NCBI RefSeq assembly: GCF_001655675.1
Contig: NZ_LYRP01000001.1
Span: forward strand, 124,001-188,000
Source: Mangrovibacter phragmitis
GTDB taxonomy: Bacteria > Pseudomonadota > Gammaproteobacteria > Enterobacterales > Enterobacteriaceae
Reading direction: 5' to 3'
Length of the DNA stretch: 64,000 nucleotides
Shown: piece by piece, positions 17,565 through 26,430 of the stretch
Position numbering within the stretch: position 1 is the first letter of the stretch
Layout: every line of letters begins with the position of its first letter
Made by a program: the position numbers and the translations under genes
The notes under the pieces: model-generated
Told to the model about the DNA's origin: nothing
What the model saw: the letters and a program-made list of their open reading frames with translations, nothing else
The model's database searches: none

Positions 17565-17581
17565 TGCACAATTCTTGTGCA
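17565..17581. promoter_or_regulatory. NtrC-binding palindrome
   Basis: TGCACAATTCTTGTGCA is a perfect 7-3-7 palindrome and matches the NtrC site (TGCAC-N7-GTGCA). It lies about 110 bases upstream of the predicted start, the usual enhancer position. It indicates nitrogen-limitation control of the nas operon. Confidence 0.88.
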
Positions 17582-17589
17582 GGTACCTG

Positions 17590-18846
17590 TCAAGGGGTAG
17601 AGGTAAACACGGTACTGACATCCAGCATTGCCTGAGCGATTTCCACCACTTTTTTATTCTGGTTCATCGCTGTTTTACGCAACAGATGCCAGGCCTGTTC
17701 TTCCGTTAACCCCTGGTACTGCATTAACAGCGCCTTCGCCTGCTCAATGGTTTTGCGTTCCATGAGTGTTGCACGAAGACCTGCGAGTTCATTATCAAGG
17801 GTTTTAAGACGATGAGCCTGGTGCTGGATCAAGTTAAGTAAAGAACGGTTTAATTGCGGGGGAAGGCCGGTATCATCATCGGCTTCATTATGGTGAGCGC
17901 TGGCGGCAAAATATGCTGCCAGCGGTTTTTCGGGTGTAACGACAACGCCTGCCAGAGTTTGTGGGTCGTCAAGGTTAGATGACTGGACACGCTGCAGGCT
18001 TTGTTGGCACAAATGCATCACTTTATTAATCAGCTTGTCTTCAACAATTTTCATCATGTCCAGGCGCTGGGATGCCAGGGCAAACCAGTTCAGAACGGTA
18101 TCTTCTTCACCTGGTACTCCAGTGCAGGCCAGGCGGCGCAGGCGTTCAAACTCGCTGGTTTTCGCCTCTTGCTGGCTCCAGACTGAGATAATACTGGCAT
18201 CGGCGAAACCGGAAAAACTGTTCAGACAGCTTTCCTGTGCAGCGATGAGCTCGACCATTAGCTGGCGCGCGCTGTCTGAAAAACATCGGGACGCAAAGCC
18301 TGCAGATGCCAGCGCCCTTTCCTGCCCGGCATATTCCTTGCTCTGCATAAAGGTGAACAATGCGACCAGGGCGCTGGCTACCTGACCATCGGCATCAATG
18401 TCCGCCACTTCATAAACCAGGTTAAGTACCTGCTGAATGATGGCATTGAAGCTTTCCATCGCCCGCTGATGGCTGACACTGCGGTCATGTATTTGGTTGC
18501 GTAGTTCTGGGAGACTTTCCAGCGCCATCAGCATTGAGCCAATTCGGTGGTATATCCGAAAAGCACCAGGTTGTAACGCACTCGCGGGAGGCAGTGCCGG
18601 TAAATCAGAGAACAGATTGCTCATGGACTGGCTTACTGCCGCAGCCCGGTGAGCCAGTTCTTCACCAAACAACATACCTTCTGAACACAGCCAGATATTT
18701 GAACTACCACGCTCACGCTGCAGAACATGTACTAATTGGCTTAATTGCCCAATCAGTTTTCCAGCCCGAAGGACATTATCCAGACGAGAAATTTCGCATT
18801 CTCGTGCGGCAAGAAAATAATGGGCAGCATGAGGTGACTGGCTCAT
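17590..18846 (-). CDS. nasR: nitrate/nitrite-responsive antiterminator NasR
   Basis: The 418-residue protein has an N-terminal nitrate/nitrite-sensing NIT domain, all helical (about 30-320; the VLQRERGSSNIWLCSEG segment is typical, and the helices hold paired Arg residues thought to bind nitrate). It ends in an ANTAR RNA-binding domain (about 345-405: LMERKTIEQAKALLMQYQG then EEQAWHLLRKTAM). It sits upstream of nasF in the same direction, as in Klebsiella. On binding nitrate or nitrite it should bind the leader hairpin at 17417-17438 and suppress the terminator. The start has AGGA about 11 bases upstream. Confidence 0.95.
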   Translation of the reverse strand: MSQSPHAAHYFLAARECEISRLDNVLRAGKLIGQLSQLVHVLQRERGSSNIWLCSEGMLFGEELAHRAAAVSQSMSNLFSDLPALPPASALQPGAFRIYHRIGSMLMALESLPELRNQIHDRSVSHQRAMESFNAIIQQVLNLVYEVADIDADGQVASALVALFTFMQSKEYAGQERALASAGFASRCFSDSARQLMVELIAAQESCLNSFSGFADASIISVWSQQEAKTSEFERLRRLACTGVPGEEDTVLNWFALASQRLDMMKIVEDKLINKVMHLCQQSLQRVQSSNLDDPQTLAGVVVTPEKPLAAYFAASAHHNEADDDTGLPPQLNRSLLNLIQHQAHRLKTLDNELAGLRATLMERKTIEQAKALLMQYQGLTEEQAWHLLRKTAMNQNKKVVEIAQAMLDVSTVFTSTP

Positions 18847-18983
18847 GAGTATGTATTCCTGGATGATAAGTCATTTTTAGTGAGCAATACCTATGCCAGA
18901 AAGTGGCGAAAAATAACATCGTTTTCTCAGTGGGTAATAAGAATTTGTGCTAAGTGACTTTATGGCATCAGGAAAACAATAAT

Positions 18984-19013
18984 AGCAAAAGCCAGGCGTA
19001 AAGCACGCCTGGC
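18984..19013 (-). terminator. terminator of the aldehyde dehydrogenase gene
   Basis: On the minus strand GCCAGGCGT pairs with ACGCCTGGC across a five-base loop, followed by TTTTGC. It lies 30 bases past the stop codon of the leftward gene. Confidence 0.8.
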
Positions 19014-19042
19014 CTGTAAAACTTAACCTGTTAGCGCTGTCA

Positions 19043-20563
19043 TTAATACAGGCCGAGGGGTTTGTTGTCGTAACTGACCAGTAAGTTTTTCACTTGCTGG
19101 TATGCCAGCAATGCCATTTTATGCGTTTCGCGGCCAATTCCGGATTGTTTGTAGCCACCAAATGCAGAATGTGCCGGGTAGAGATGGTAACAGTTGGTCC
19201 AGACACGCCCTGCTTTTATCGCTCTGCCCATACGCCAGGCGCGATTTATGTCCAGCGTCCAGACACCCGCTCCTAAACCGTACTGAGTGGCGTTAGCCAG
19301 CTCAATGGCTTCGGCTTCGTCTTTAAATGTTGTCACACCAATAACCGGCCCGAAAATTTCTTCCTGGAAACAGCGCATTTCATTGTGGCCTCTAATCAGA
19401 GTTGGGTTGATATAGAAACCATTAGTGAAAACATCGCCATGGCTAAGGTGGTTTCCACCCACCAGGATTTCGCCACCTTCATCCCGGGCGATATCAATAT
19501 AGGACATGATTTTATCAAACTGCTCTTGCGAGGCCTGAGCGCCAATCATGGTATCGGTATCAAAGGGGTCGCCTTTACGGATGGTCTCAATGCGTTTGAG
19601 TACCCGGTCAACAAATTCCGGATAGATAGATTCCTGGATCAATGCACGGGACGGGCAGGTACACACTTCCCCCTGGTTAAAGAAGCCGAGAACCATTCCC
19701 TCAACTGCTTTATCAATGAAGCTCTCATCACCGCGCATCACATCTTCAAAGTAAATATTGGGTGATTTCCCACCCAGCTCAACGGTACTGTGAATGATGT
19801 TTTCCGCAGCACAGGAAAGAATATGGCGGCCAATGGAAGTAGACCCGGTGAAGGCGATTTTTTCGATGCGCTTACTGCGTGCCAGCGGTTCTCCGGCTTC
19901 TGTACCATAACCGTGTACCACGTTCACTACGCCAGGTGGTAACAATGGCCCAATCAGTTCCATCAGCACACTGATACCCAATGGTGTTTGCTCCGCAGGT
20001 TTCAGCACTACTGTATTCCCGGCAGCCAGTGCCGGTGCCAGTTTCCAGGCAGCCATCAGAATGGGAAAGTTCCACGGGATAATCTGCCCCACCACCCCCA
20101 GTGGTTCATAGATATGATAGGCCACAGTACCACTATCAATTTCTGCTGCACTGCCTTCCTGAGCACGGATACACCCTGCGAAATAGCGGAAATGATCCAC
20201 TGCCAGGGGGATATCGGCATTTAGTGTTTCACGCACCGGCTTGCCATTGTCCCAGCTTTCTGTCAGCGCCAGCACTTCCAGGTTTTCCTGAATGCAGTCG
20301 GCAATTGCCAGCAACACATTAGAACGATCCTGAACACTGGTTTTCCCCCAACTGTCTGCGGCTGCATGTGCGGCATCCAGTGCTTTATCAATATCACGGT
20401 AGTCGGACCGCGGGAATTCGCCTGCAACCTGGCCGGTAACTGGCGTGGTATTAGTAAACCATGTACCTGAAACCGGCTCGACAAAAGCGCCGCCGATATA
20501 GTTGCCATAACGGGTTTTCACTGAAACTCGTGAACCCGGCAAACCTGGATGGATATATTTCAT
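19043..20563 (-). CDS. AldB/AcoD/ExaC-type acetaldehyde dehydrogenase
   Basis: The 506-residue NAD(P)-dependent aldehyde dehydrogenase resembles E. coli AldB and AcoD/ExaC along its length. Catalytic Glu lies in [11 protein letters not shown], catalytic Cys in [12 protein letters not shown] (the C-x-C form typical of this subgroup). Also present: [18 protein letters not shown] and EEIFGPV. These enzymes oxidise acetaldehyde and other short aldehydes to acids. The gene diverges from an AcoR-like sigma-54 activator and has a matching -24/-12 promoter, so it is probably induced by that activator. No acetoin dehydrogenase genes are adjacent, which suggests aldehyde detoxification or alcohol metabolism. 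Confidence 0.92.
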   Translation of the reverse strand: MKYIHPGLPGSRVSVKTRYGNYIGGAFVEPVSGTWFTNTTPVTGQVAGEFPRSDYRDIDKALDAAHAAADSWGKTSVQDRSNVLLAIADCIQENLEVLALTESWDNGKPVRETLNADIPLAVDHFRYFAGCIRAQEGSAAEIDSGTVAYHIYEPLGVVGQIIPWNFPILMAAWKLAPALAAGNTVVLKPAEQTPLGISVLMELIGPLLPPGVVNVVHGYGTEAGEPLARSKRIEKIAFTGSTSIGRHILSCAAENIIHSTVELGGKSPNIYFEDVMRGDESFIDKAVEGMVLGFFNQGEVCTCPSRALIQESIYPEFVDRVLKRIETIRKGDPFDTDTMIGAQASQEQFDKIMSYIDIARDEGGEILVGGNHLSHGDVFTNGFYINPTLIRGHNEMRCFQEEIFGPVIGVTTFKDEAEAIELANATQYGLGAGVWTLDINRAWRMGRAIKAGRVWTNCYHLYPAHSAFGGYKQSGIGRETHKMALLAYQQVKNLLVSYDNKPLGLY

Positions 20564-20632
20564 ATTATTTCCCTCAGTCGGTTTTGCGATGAATCCAGAA
20601 CTGTTGGTTCTGTTGTGTTGTGCTCCAACATA

Positions 20633-20648
20633 AGCATGTCTTATGCCA
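20633..20648 (-). promoter_or_regulatory. sigma-54 promoter of the aldehyde dehydrogenase gene
   Basis: On the minus strand TGGCAT-AAGAC-ATGCT fits TGGCAC-N5-TTGCA with GG and GC at the required spacing (GG-N10-GC). The predicted start is near 20622, about 60 bases before the ATG. Confidence 0.8.
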
Positions 20649-20767
20649 GGAATGTCATAAAACTGTTAAATCAATCTATTTTATTGTTTTCTAATGAGAT
20701 AATTAGAAGACGTAAATCCTGCGGGAACAGTAAACAAAGGTAACAACCAAAGACTGTCTTATTTTTG

Positions 20768-20784
20768 TGTTGCGTGTCGCAACA
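20768..20784. promoter_or_regulatory. probable AcoR-like activator binding site
   Basis: TGTTGCGTGTCGCAACA is a perfect 7-3-7 inverted repeat in the divergent region, about 150 bases upstream of the sigma-54 start and 53 bases before the activator gene. The position suits an enhancer for the dehydrogenase gene and autoregulation of the activator. Binding is inferred. Confidence 0.65.
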
Positions 20785-20836
20785 GGTGAGACACTCAAGT
20801 GCTACAAATAATTAACATTTGTATTGAGGCCTGCTT

Positions 20837-22648
20837 ATGCGCAATTTGCCACACGACACGCCATTGTTATCGCCTGCCAGTATATTGAGTGACTCGTGGC
20901 GGCGTAGTCAGCATTACGGGTTAGCACGGGATGATGATCACCGGCCTGTGGCAGGCCATGAGCAGTTAGGGGAAAGTCGTCACCGGTATGACTGGATTGC
21001 GCGTTACGCCTCGCCCCTTCTGGCTCAACTCACTCCGCAATTTCGTACCCGTGCTGGTGTCCTGGTTTTGTCAGATCCGGGCGGAATGGTTCTGGAAAGT
21101 ACCGGAAATAGCGGTTTTCTGCAGAAGGCAGAGCAGTTAGCGTTGGCCCCGGGAAACGTGTGGAGTGAAGATGCGCGGGGCACGAACGCGATTGGTACCG
21201 CGCTTGCTCTGGGGCGCTACTGTGAAGTGAGTGGTAAAGAACATTTTCTCAGCCGCCACGCAGCACTATTTTGTGCGGCTATGCCGGTTTACTCTCCCCG
21301 GGGGGAGCTGGCTGGTGTGATTGATATTTCGTCACCTGCCTCCCTGCCCTGGCAGGACGCGACGCAATTATTAAGCCGTGCTGCATGGCAAATTGAGCAG
21401 CACTGGGTACAAAAGCAAATCACCGCCGGCCAGGTGTTAGTGCAACTACGCCCGCAAGGCCAGCCTGAGCTGGCTCCCTTTACCCATTCACTTATCTTTG
21501 AAGACGGTATTTTACAGGGCGCTAATTCACTTGCCTGCCGCGATTTTGGCTTACAACCGCAGGATTTTGGTCAACGCCATCAGGATTCGATCTTTGCGTG
21601 TGCTATGGAGAACGGCGCTCTGGCCTGGATGCGCGATACCGCATACCAGATGCATATTGACCGGGCGCAAAAACGCCCGGGTGTAATAGTGCCAGATCAA
21701 CGCCCGGGCAAACCTGCAGAAGAACCCACAGCTTTACTTGCTCCTTCAGGTGTTAATCTGGAAAAGACGCTGCGCGTGGTCAACGCCGGTATTGCTCTGT
21801 GTATTAATGGTGAGACGGGGTGCGGAAAAGAGTATCTCGGGCAGCATCTGTATCGCCAGAGTAAATGGCGGTCTGGCAACTTTGTGGCAATCAACTGCGC
21901 GGCTCTGCCGGAACACCTGATTGAATCTGAATTATTTGGTTATATGCCTGGTGCGTTTACCGGTGCCAGTTCACGCGGCTATGCAGGTAAGTTCCGGGAA
22001 GCCAATGGTGGTATGCTATTTTTAGATGAAATTGGCGATATGCCACTGGCTCTGCAAACTCGCCTGTTACGTGTGTTACAGGAAAAACGCGTTGTGCCTC
22101 TGGGGGGGAACAGCGCTTTTCCTGTCGATTTTTCCCTGGTGTGTGCAACACACCGTAACCTGGTAGAACAAGTCGAACGAGGGCTGTTTCGTGAAGATTT
22201 ACTTTATCGAATCCAGGAATTTACGGTTGAAATTCCGCCATTACGCCAGTGGCAGAACAAGGGCCTGTTTATTGAGCAATTGTGGTCTGAACTGGGTGCT
22301 CCTGTCCGGGGAATAAGGCTTTGTCAGTCGGTGGTCAGTTACCTGGCTGATTGCCCGTGGCCCGGCAATGTTCGTCAGTTACTGAGCCAGTTAAAAGTTT
22401 TACTGGCATTAAGTGATAACGGGCAAACTGTTACCCTTTGCGACCTTCCAGATTTGCCCCGTAGCGCCCACGCGCCTCTGTCCGTGCCGCCAACCACCCG
22501 CACGCCGAATGAAACAGCCTGTCATGCCCCGTGTATAAACGAGCTTGAAGCGATACGCATCAGCCAGGGGAATATGAGTGAAGCCGCAAAACGTCTGGGA
22601 ATATCTCGCAGTACGTTATACCGGCGATTAGAGAAACAACGGGCATAA
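20837..22648 (+). CDS. AcoR-like sigma-54-dependent transcriptional activator
   Basis: The 603-residue bacterial enhancer-binding protein has an N-terminal sensory region with a GAF-like domain (about 60-190, GNVWSEDARGTNAIGTAL typical of AcoR/DhaR proteins). A AAA+ domain follows (about 300-530), with Walker A GETGCGKE at 325-332, GAFTGA at 372-377 (sigma-54 contact) and MLFLDEIGDMPL. The C-terminus is a Fis-type helix-turn-helix (about 570-600, EAAKRLGISRSTLYRRL). The Walker A has Cys where most relatives have Thr. It should activate the divergent dehydrogenase gene in response to an aldehyde, alcohol or acetoin-like signal. Effector unknown. Confidence 0.9.
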   Translation: MRNLPHDTPLLSPASILSDSWRRSQHYGLARDDDHRPVAGHEQLGESRHRYDWIARYASPLLAQLTPQFRTRAGVLVLSDPGGMVLESTGNSGFLQKAEQLALAPGNVWSEDARGTNAIGTALALGRYCEVSGKEHFLSRHAALFCAAMPVYSPRGELAGVIDISSPASLPWQDATQLLSRAAWQIEQHWVQKQITAGQVLVQLRPQGQPELAPFTHSLIFEDGILQGANSLACRDFGLQPQDFGQRHQDSIFACAMENGALAWMRDTAYQMHIDRAQKRPGVIVPDQRPGKPAEEPTALLAPSGVNLEKTLRVVNAGIALCINGETGCGKEYLGQHLYRQSKWRSGNFVAINCAALPEHLIESELFGYMPGAFTGASSRGYAGKFREANGGMLFLDEIGDMPLALQTRLLRVLQEKRVVPLGGNSAFPVDFSLVCATHRNLVEQVERGLFREDLLYRIQEFTVEIPPLRQWQNKGLFIEQLWSELGAPVRGIRLCQSVVSYLADCPWPGNVRQLLSQLKVLLALSDNGQTVTLCDLPDLPRSAHAPLSVPPTTRTPNETACHAPCINELEAIRISQGNMSEAAKRLGISRSTLYRRLEKQRA

Positions 22649-23158
22649 TTTATTCGGAGAAGGTGCTTTACTCCTGAATAGGTAGAAAGAGTATTACCAT
22701 TAATTTAATTTACTTTAAATACATTAATTATCCACCAGTTAGTCGTTGCTTTATTTATTCTTTCTGATTGTGAGTATCAGCGAGAAATGCAGGCAGGATC
22801 ACATGGTATCGCTTGTTTTAGCACCATTTTTAGGTCACTCTTTAACAGGGCTCAATATGGTTATTTATTGGGGAATGATTTTTCTGAATAAATAAAACCC
22901 TTTTAATTGCGCTGGTATAAATATGGCAAATTAAGAAAAATTGAATAACAAAAATTGCCGCTAATAGGATTTCCGGTTGGCGGATTTTGATGAAGTAAAT
23001 ACGGCAATGGTCTTACCGTATTTATCGCTTCGCGGCCATGGAAGGTAGCGGCTAAACAGACCGCGGGCACTACGTGTGTAGTGCCCTTTGCTATTATTTC
23101 GCTATTTACAATTATATTATTGCTAGTTGAGTTGCGTTTCAATTAACGGTTATATGTA
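22649..23158. other. intergenic region with two stable hairpins, no gene seen
   Basis: This 510-base region between two convergent genes is AT-rich and has no convincing frame (a 79-codon minus frame has no ribosome site and no family). It contains two perfect inverted repeats: 22996-23024 (TAAATACGG / CCGTATTTA, 11-base loop) and 23065-23086 (GGGCACTAC / GTAGTGCCC, 4-base loop). The second is followed by T-rich sequence on the plus strand and may end the activator transcript. The region could be the remains of a lost gene. Confidence 0.55.
23065..23086 (+). terminator. possible terminator hairpin
   Basis: A nine-pair perfect stem with a GTGT loop is followed by TTTGCTATTATTTC. It lies 417 bases past the activator stop codon, so its link to that gene is uncertain. 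Confidence 0.4.
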
Positions 23159-25363
23159 TCAAAACGTCACACTGGCTTCCAGTACAACGTTACGCGCCTC
23201 ACCTTCCCTTACCCGCAGATTGCCTCCGCTGGACGCATAATAATGTTTGTTAAACATGTTATTCAGGTTCAGGCGTAACTGGGTTTCTTTACCCAGCAAC
23301 GCGTTATTCCACGCGACAAAGCTGTCTGCAACCACATAATCCGGCAGTGTGAAACTGTTTTCTGGGTCACCAGCGCGAGTCCCCACATAGCGCGCCCCAC
23401 CACCAATGCGAAATTCGCCTGGTACAGAAGGTAAGCGGATACCACCGTGGCTCAGGTATAAAGCGCCAGAATGGCGTGGTGCGTTCGCCAGACGGTTACC
23501 ATTGTTATCACTGTCCACGCCGTCATCGACAATTTTTGCCTGGTCATAACTGTAGTTGGCGCTGATATCAATTCCGGGCACGATTTCGCCATTCAGTTCC
23601 ATCTCAATACCGCTTGAACGGGCTTTGTCGATTTCATGAGTGTCACCATTTATGCTCAAAGACATATCCCGTTCATCAATACGGTATAACGCCAGCGTCG
23701 CAAAGAGTTTGGGTGTGACCTGCCATTTACTGCCCACTTCCCAGGTGGTTCCCTGCTCAGGCTTGCCCACCCGGCCATCGTCATCGGCATCTGTTGATGG
23801 CGTGAAAGATTTACTGTAGCTACTGTACAAAGAAACAGAAGGCGTCACTTTGTAGATAAGCCCCATTTGCGGCAGAAACTTATTGCCCTCGTCACTCATT
23901 GTCAGTACAGCCGGAACGCCCTGTGATGCACGCTGTTCATAATGCTGATAGCGCCCGCCTACAACTCCGGTCCATTTTGAAGTCAGTTCAATACTGTCTT
24001 TGAGATAAACTGAACGGTTATGGATGCGGTTAAGGTTGTTCGCAGCACTGGTTTTTTCGGTGGAATCATTCGTTACCGGCCAGGCAATACCATATTCAGG
24101 ATCATTATAGTTAAAGATGGTATTGGATTTGCCCTGATACTGGTGTGCGCGGTAAGTCTGCACCATCTCATAATCGGTACCAAACAGGATGTTGTGTGTC
24201 ATGCCGAACAATGTCGGCGTGCCCATCATATCCCATGAGACATATTTGGTTTTGTGGTTATAGCCGCGGTTGGCATCGGCACGGCGGGTAACGGCCCCTG
24301 TTGTGGTGTTGACCGCGGTGACACGCACTTCGTTATTATCATAACGGCGCTGGCTCAGGCCAACAGTAACGCGGGTGCTCCAGGTATCATTAAACTGGTA
24401 GTTGTACTGGGTGTTGAAGGTCTTATTACGGCCCCACGCATGGTTCGCGTAGTCATCCAGCCGGGTTTTGTAACCCACGTTGATGGGTTTACCATCAATA
24501 AAGGCTGTCCCCCGGTCGTATGGGATGTCGTACTGGTAATCTTCATAACTGATAAGCACACTGGCTTTTTCCCCGTACCACTGTAGTGACGGCGCGATCA
24601 GTGTGTGTTTATCGGCACCAAAATTACGCCAGTAATCCTGGTTTTGTTTTTCGGCAATTAAACGAAACGCAAAGCCGTTACCTAATGGACCAGTGACATC
24701 CACTGTGCCGGCACCACCACCCTCGCTGCTGGTACGCCCACTAACTTTGGTGCGCCATTCGTACTGGGGTTTCTTGCTGACAACATTGATTACACCGCCT
24801 GGGTTCTGGATCCCGTAAAGCAGTGAAGCCGAACCTTTCAACACTTCTACGTGATCGGTTGTGGCATCCAGATTCAGGCCCTGGCTGCTGCGTACTCCAT
24901 CACGAAAAATAGACCCGTCTGAGTTGGAACCAAAACCGCGCCGCATAATGCCATCTTCGGTGCCAGCCAGAGTATTGGCCTGCGCCACACCACTGACAAA
25001 ACGCATAGCATCACTTAACGACGTCACCTGGTAATCGTTAAGTTGTTGCTGTGTTACCACACTGACAGATTGCGATTCATCCAGCCGGTTGGTCGGCATT
25101 TTACTCGCTGTACTCACTTGTGGCACGGTATAGCTGTTATCGGTATCCGCACCAGGTGATGTATTAGCAGTAACGGTAATTTGATCTTCTGCCTGAGAGG
25201 TTGTGCTGTCTGCGCTAAAAGCGGGGAAAGCGGATGAACATGCCAGAGCTAACGCTGTTTTTAAGAAAATTTTCCCAACCGGGAAATGAGATAAAGAAGA
25301 ATTCACCACTTGTAACCACTGTATTTTATTGTTAATGATTATCATTATGATAATCGAAATCAT
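23159..25363 (-). CDS. TonB-dependent siderophore receptor
   Basis: An outer-membrane receptor of about 700 mature residues. Seen: a signal peptide ending near AFPAFSA, a plug domain with the siderophore-receptor pattern (LSDAMRFVSGV, MRRGFG, HVEVLKGSASLLYG, GGVINVVSKKP), and a 22-strand barrel ending in the expected terminal Phe (EASVTF). It belongs to the FhuE/FoxA/FcuA hydroxamate-type branch, which suggests but does not prove a ferric hydroxamate ligand. A Fur box overlaps the first codons. The ATG at 25363 gives an unusually long N-terminus before the signal peptide and has no ribosome site; no other ATG precedes the signal peptide except at 25345, so the true start may be a GTG near 25309 or 25306. 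Confidence 0.9.
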   Translation of the reverse strand: MISIIIMIIINNKIQWLQVVNSSLSHFPVGKIFLKTALALACSSAFPAFSADSTTSQAEDQITVTANTSPGADTDNSYTVPQVSTASKMPTNRLDESQSVSVVTQQQLNDYQVTSLSDAMRFVSGVAQANTLAGTEDGIMRRGFGSNSDGSIFRDGVRSSQGLNLDATTDHVEVLKGSASLLYGIQNPGGVINVVSKKPQYEWRTKVSGRTSSEGGGAGTVDVTGPLGNGFAFRLIAEKQNQDYWRNFGADKHTLIAPSLQWYGEKASVLISYEDYQYDIPYDRGTAFIDGKPINVGYKTRLDDYANHAWGRNKTFNTQYNYQFNDTWSTRVTVGLSQRRYDNNEVRVTAVNTTTGAVTRRADANRGYNHKTKYVSWDMMGTPTLFGMTHNILFGTDYEMVQTYRAHQYQGKSNTIFNYNDPEYGIAWPVTNDSTEKTSAANNLNRIHNRSVYLKDSIELTSKWTGVVGGRYQHYEQRASQGVPAVLTMSDEGNKFLPQMGLIYKVTPSVSLYSSYSKSFTPSTDADDDGRVGKPEQGTTWEVGSKWQVTPKLFATLALYRIDERDMSLSINGDTHEIDKARSSGIEMELNGEIVPGIDISANYSYDQAKIVDDGVDSDNNGNRLANAPRHSGALYLSHGGIRLPSVPGEFRIGGGARYVGTRAGDPENSFTLPDYVVADSFVAWNNALLGKETQLRLNLNNMFNKHYYASSGGNLRVREGEARNVVLEASVTF
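25331..25349. promoter_or_regulatory. Fur box
   Basis: GTTAATGATTATCATTATG matches the complement of the 19-base Fur consensus GATAATGATAATCATTATC at 17 positions. It lies at the 5' end of the receptor gene and in the divergent region shared with the LysR gene. It implies iron repression of the receptor. Confidence 0.88.
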
Positions 25364-25497
25364 AACAGCCCGTCACTAAAATTATTCCTGCATGAATCAT
25401 CAAATAAAGCTTACGGATGGTTCTCTATAAAAGGCAGTCATCATTAAGCGATTCCTGATATCCTTCAGCCAGAGCAGTGAGAAAGAGTGTTATTCCA

Positions 25498-26430
25498 ATG
25501 GCAATAGATAACGAGATTACCTTTCGTAAACTTGCAGTTTTTAAAGTCTTTATGGAAACCGGGAATATTGCCCGCACGGGTGAGGCTTTAGGATTAAGTG
25601 GGGTCAGTGTTCACCGTGCCCTGCACTCCCTTGAGGAAGCAATTCGTTGCCCGTTGTTCAGCCATAAAGGGCGCAACTTAGTGGCTTTGCCCGCTGCCCG
25701 CAAATTGCTGGAATATACCGAAGAAGCAACCGGTATCCTGGAGAAAGGGATTGAGGAAACACGCAAGATTGCCGGGATTGGTCAGCGGCGTTTACGTATT
25801 GGCACCCTCTACTCACTGACACTGGAGACGGTCCCCCGGCTGATTATGGGCATGAAGTTACGTCGCCCCGAAGTGGAAATGGATCTCACTATGGGTTCTA
25901 ACCAAATGCTGTTGAATCAACTGGATAACGGTGCGCTGGATGCCATTCTTATCTCAGTTAATGCCGGTGAGCTGGACAAAACCCAGTTAGAGGTTCTGCC
26001 CTTGTTTCATGATGATATTTTCCTTGCCACCCCTTCCAGCGCGCATTTGTCAGGGCAACAACCAGCAGATTTACGGGACTACCATCAACAAAAGTTTGTT
26101 GCACTGGCAGAAGGCTTTGCCACTTATGCCGGGTTTCAGGAAGCATTTCATGTCGCCGGATTTGAGCCAGAGATAATAACCCGTGTTAATGATATTTTCT
26201 CACTGATTAGCCTGGTTCAGGCTGGTGTTGGCTTTACGCTGATACCGGGGCGGATGCGGAAAGTGTATGAGCATGATATTAACCTGCTGCGGCTGGCTGA
26301 GCCTTACCAGATGCGTCAGCTTATTGCTATTGTGTTTGCCCGTAACCGGGAGCGGGATCCTAACTTACTGGCGCTGGCTGCTGAAGGAAGAATGTATGCG
26401 CGCAGCCTGGGTGGCATGGAGGCGCAATAG
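25498..26430 (+). CDS. mdcR: LysR-family regulator, probably MdcR of the malonate operon
   Basis: The 310-residue LysR protein has an N-terminal winged helix (about 8-65, VFMETGNIARTGEALGLSG then VHRALHSLEEAIRCPLFSHKGR) and a C-terminal LysR substrate-binding domain. The N-terminus EITFRKLxxFxVFMETGNIARTxE resembles MdcR, the activator of mdc genes in Klebsiella; this is from memory, not alignment. It lies at the distal end of the mdc operon, convergent with it, with a hydrolase and a flippase between. The ATG at 25498 fits the family start; a GTG at 25477 is an alternative. Its stop overlaps the start of the next gene. Confidence 0.7.
   Translation: MAIDNEITFRKLAVFKVFMETGNIARTGEALGLSGVSVHRALHSLEEAIRCPLFSHKGRNLVALPAARKLLEYTEEATGILEKGIEETRKIAGIGQRRLRIGTLYSLTLETVPRLIMGMKLRRPEVEMDLTMGSNQMLLNQLDNGALDAILISVNAGELDKTQLEVLPLFHDDIFLATPSSAHLSGQQPADLRDYHQQKFVALAEGFATYAGFQEAFHVAGFEPEIITRVNDIFSLISLVQAGVGFTLIPGRMRKVYEHDINLLRLAEPYQMRQLIAIVFARNRERDPNLLALAAEGRMYARSLGGMEAQ

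Noticed and set aside
22903-23142. 79-codon minus-strand frame downstream of the siderophore receptor
   Set aside because: No ribosome site, no family resemblance, and it spans two hairpins in an AT-rich gap.
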